NCBI GenBank assembly: GCA_020028115.1
Contig: JAHWYA010000185.1
Location: 1-5,213 of the forward strand
Source of the DNA: Anaeromyxobacter sp.
Lineage (GTDB): Bacteria > Myxococcota > Myxococcia > Myxococcales > Anaeromyxobacteraceae
Length of the DNA: 5,213 nt
Direction of reading: 5' to 3'
Part shown: positions 3,971-5,213 of the stretch, in pieces
Position numbering within the stretch: position 1 is the stretch's first letter
How the letters are laid out: every line of letters begins with the position of its first letter
Position numbers and translations under genes: made by a program
Notes under the pieces: model-generated
Databases searched by the model: none
What the model was told of the DNA's origin: nothing
What the model saw: only the letters and a program-made list of their open reading frames with translations

Positions 3971-4702
3971 GTGATCCAGCTCTTCCACGTCACGAAGGAG
4001 TACCCGGGCGACGGCCCGGCGCTCCAGGACGTGTCGCTCGAGATCGACAAGGGCGAGTTCGTGTTCCTGACCGGCGCCTCCGGCGCGGGGAAGTCGACGC
4101 TCCTCAAGCTCATCTTCTGCGACGAGCCCGCGACGAGCGGGCAGCTCCTCCTGTTCGGCAAGAACGTCGCGAAGATCAGCCCCGCCGCGATCCCGTTCGT
4201 CCGCCGGAACATCGGGGTCGTGTTCCAGGACTTCAAGCTCCTCGCGCGCCGGACGGTGGCCGAGAACGTGGCGCTGCCGCTCGAGGTCCGCGCCATCGCG
4301 GAGAAGGAGCTCCGCCGCAAGGTGAAGGCGCTCCTGCGCTCCGTCGGCCTCGAGCACCGCGCGGACAAGTTCCCGCCGTCGCTCTCCGGCGGCGAGCAGC
4401 AGCGCGTCGCGGTCGCCCGCGCCCTCGCCGCGGACCCCGCGCTCCTCCTCGCCGACGAGCCGACCGGGAACCTCGACCCCGAGCGGACGCTCGAGGTGAT
4501 GGATCTGCTCTACACCGCCAACGCGCGCGGCACGACCGTCGTGGTGGCGACGCACGACCGCTCGCTGCTCGAGCGGTACAAGAAGCGGGTCGTGGTCCTC
4601 GACCGCGGGCGCCTCCTCTCCGACGGGGACTCGGTGCGCCGCTTGTCCCCGGACTTCCATCGCCCCGCGGAGCGGGGCGGGGGAGGGGGCGCCCTGCCAT
4701 GA
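3971..4702 (+). CDS. ftsE: Cell division ATP-binding protein FtsE
   Basis: FtsE is the cytoplasmic ATPase of the FtsEX complex, which sits at the division septum and activates peptidoglycan hydrolases through FtsX. The 243-aa protein has a complete ABC set: Walker A GASGAGKST (35-43), Q-loop Q86 in VVFQDFKLL, signature LSGGEQQR (138-145), Walker B ALLLADEP (157-164, catalytic E163), D-loop NLDP (167-170) and switch H195 in VVATHD. The early IQLFHVTKEYPG and the FQDFKLL segment are FtsE-like, as opposed to the related LolD or MacB ATPases, and the ftsX gene that follows confirms it. It is about 20 residues longer than E. coli FtsE because of a tail ending in RPAERGGGGGALP. The GTG start has only a weak upstream purine stretch (GGAAG, 9 bases before), so it may depend on translation of the preceding gene. 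Its end overlaps ftsX by 4 bases (ATGA). Confidence 0.96.
   Translation: MIQLFHVTKEYPGDGPALQDVSLEIDKGEFVFLTGASGAGKSTLLKLIFCDEPATSGQLLLFGKNVAKISPAAIPFVRRNIGVVFQDFKLLARRTVAENVALPLEVRAIAEKELRRKVKALLRSVGLEHRADKFPPSLSGGEQQRVAVARALAADPALLLADEPTGNLDPERTLEVMDLLYTANARGTTVVVATHDRSLLERYKKRVVVLDRGRLLSDGDSVRRLSPDFHRPAERGGGGGALP
4661..4679 (+). other. Perfect hairpin at the end of ftsE, next to the ftsX ribosome site
   Basis: CGCCCCGC-GGA-GCGGGGCG has 8-bp perfect arms and a 3-base loop inside the last codons of ftsE. It stops 2 bases before the GGAGGGGG stretch (4682-4689) that serves as the ftsX ribosome site. In RNA it should be very stable and could tune the FtsE:FtsX ratio, or it may be chance in GC-rich coding DNA. 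Confidence 0.35.
4682..4689 (+). promoter_or_regulatory. Ribosome binding site of ftsX
   Basis: GGAGGGGG lies 9 bases before the ftsX ATG and encodes part of the glycine run in the FtsE tail. It supports the ATG that overlaps the ftsE stop. Confidence 0.6.
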
Positions 4703-5213
4703 CCCTGCGCCCCCTCCACGCGATCCGCCGCGCCCTCGGCGCGATGGCCCGCGGGCCGTACGTCGCGCTCGTCGGGACGGCCACGATCTTCGTCGCCGTG
4801 TTCGCGACGGGCCTGTTCGCCGCCGCGCTCGGCGGGGCCGAGCGGCTCCTGCAGGCGTGGGCGGGCGAGGTGCAGCTCTCCGTCTACCTCGCCCCCGGCG
4901 CCGATCTCGAGGTCGCCGCCCGGGCCGCGCGGACGATCGCCCCGGGGCGGCCGGTGGAGGCGGTCCCCGCCGCCGCGGCGCTCCGGCGGCTCGAGGCGGA
5001 CCTCGGCGATCAGGCCCGCGTCCTCGAGGGGGTCGGCCCCGGCGCGCTCCCCGACGCGGTCGAGGTCGGCGCCCCCGGGATCTCGCTCGAGGCGGCGCGG
5101 GCGCTCGCCGCGCGGCTGCGCGACGGGGTGCCCGGCGCGGCGGAGGTCGACTACGGGAACGCCTGGCTCGAGACGCTCGAGCGGCTCGTCCGCCGGGCGA
5201 GGCTCGCCTCGCT
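4699..5213 (+). CDS. ftsX: Cell division protein FtsX, N-terminal part (cut by window edge)
   Basis: FtsX is the inner-membrane partner of FtsE. Its large periplasmic loop recruits or activates wall hydrolases during septation. The window holds 171 codons from the ATG at 4699. Residues 1-20 are basic and cytoplasmic (RPLHAIRRALGAMARGPY). Residues 21-45 are the first membrane segment (VALVGTATIFVAVFATGLFA and on). Residues 46 to about 160 are the periplasmic domain, with the usual VQLSVYLAPGAD strand near 58-69, GPGALPDAVEV near 115-125, and VDYGNAWLETLERL near 150-163, which leads toward the second membrane segment. The remaining membrane segments lie outside the window. Translation is probably coupled to ftsE through the ATGA overlap, helped by the GGAGGGGG just upstream. 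Order, overlap and these motifs make the call firm despite modest primary conservation in this family. Confidence 0.93.
   Translation, partial: MTLRPLHAIRRALGAMARGPYVALVGTATIFVAVFATGLFAAALGGAERLLQAWAGEVQLSVYLAPGADLEVAARAARTIAPGRPVEAVPAAAALRRLEADLGDQARVLEGVGPGALPDAVEVGAPGISLEAARALAARLRDGVPGAAEVDYGNAWLETLERLVRRARLAS

Noticed and set aside
3389..4660. Long open frame on the minus strand opposite the 181-aa gene and ftsE
   Set aside because: The product is rich in Arg, Glu, Leu and Val repeats with no recognisable motif. It is a mirror of the GC-rich genes on the plus strand.

Overview
The window is a very GC-rich stretch with a bacterial envelope and cell-division gene set. Codon use is strongly G/C at third positions throughout. 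The TolQ-TolR-TonB/TolA order, a glutamate racemase, and an uncharacterised GFNHN...QTEDSG protein directly before ftsE suggest a myxobacterium (Myxococcota), perhaps an Anaeromyxobacter relative. This placement comes from recalled family resemblance and composition, not from a search.

Left part (1-1493, minus strand): a three-gene operon encodes a TolQ/ExbB channel protein, a TolR/ExbD protein and the start of a TonB/TolA-type energy transducer that runs off the left edge. Together they form a proton-motive-force-driven inner-membrane motor that reaches across the periplasm to the outer membrane. Spacing is tight: 3 bp between the first two genes and a 4-base GTGA overlap between the second and third.

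Divergent control region (1494-1781): no gene is supported here. It contains a near-textbook sigma-54 (-24/-12) promoter facing right, a weaker sigma-54-like match facing left, and two short perfect palindromes that could be regulator sites. The right-facing promoter would drive an unrecognised 230-aa cysteine-rich lipoprotein (1782-2474), which ends in a strong hairpin.

Right part (2526-5213, plus strand): murI (glutamate racemase, making D-glutamate for peptidoglycan), then a gap of about 115 bp with a hairpin-forming repeat-like element. Next come an unrecognised 181-aa protein, ftsE and the 5' part of ftsX, closely packed as an apparent operon. FtsEX is the ABC-type complex that controls peptidoglycan hydrolysis at the division site. 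murI and the 181-aa gene both lack a clear Shine-Dalgarno sequence. Each has a similar GATCnGGTAnAGnCT block whose -10-like part ends only 8-9 bases before the start codon, so leaderless or nearly leaderless mRNAs are likely.

The common theme is envelope growth and constriction: Tol for the outer membrane, MurI for a wall precursor and FtsEX for wall hydrolysis. The least explained items are the sigma-54-linked lipoprotein, the conserved-looking protein in front of ftsE, and the shared start-site motif. No mobile element, CRISPR array, tRNA or rRNA was seen.
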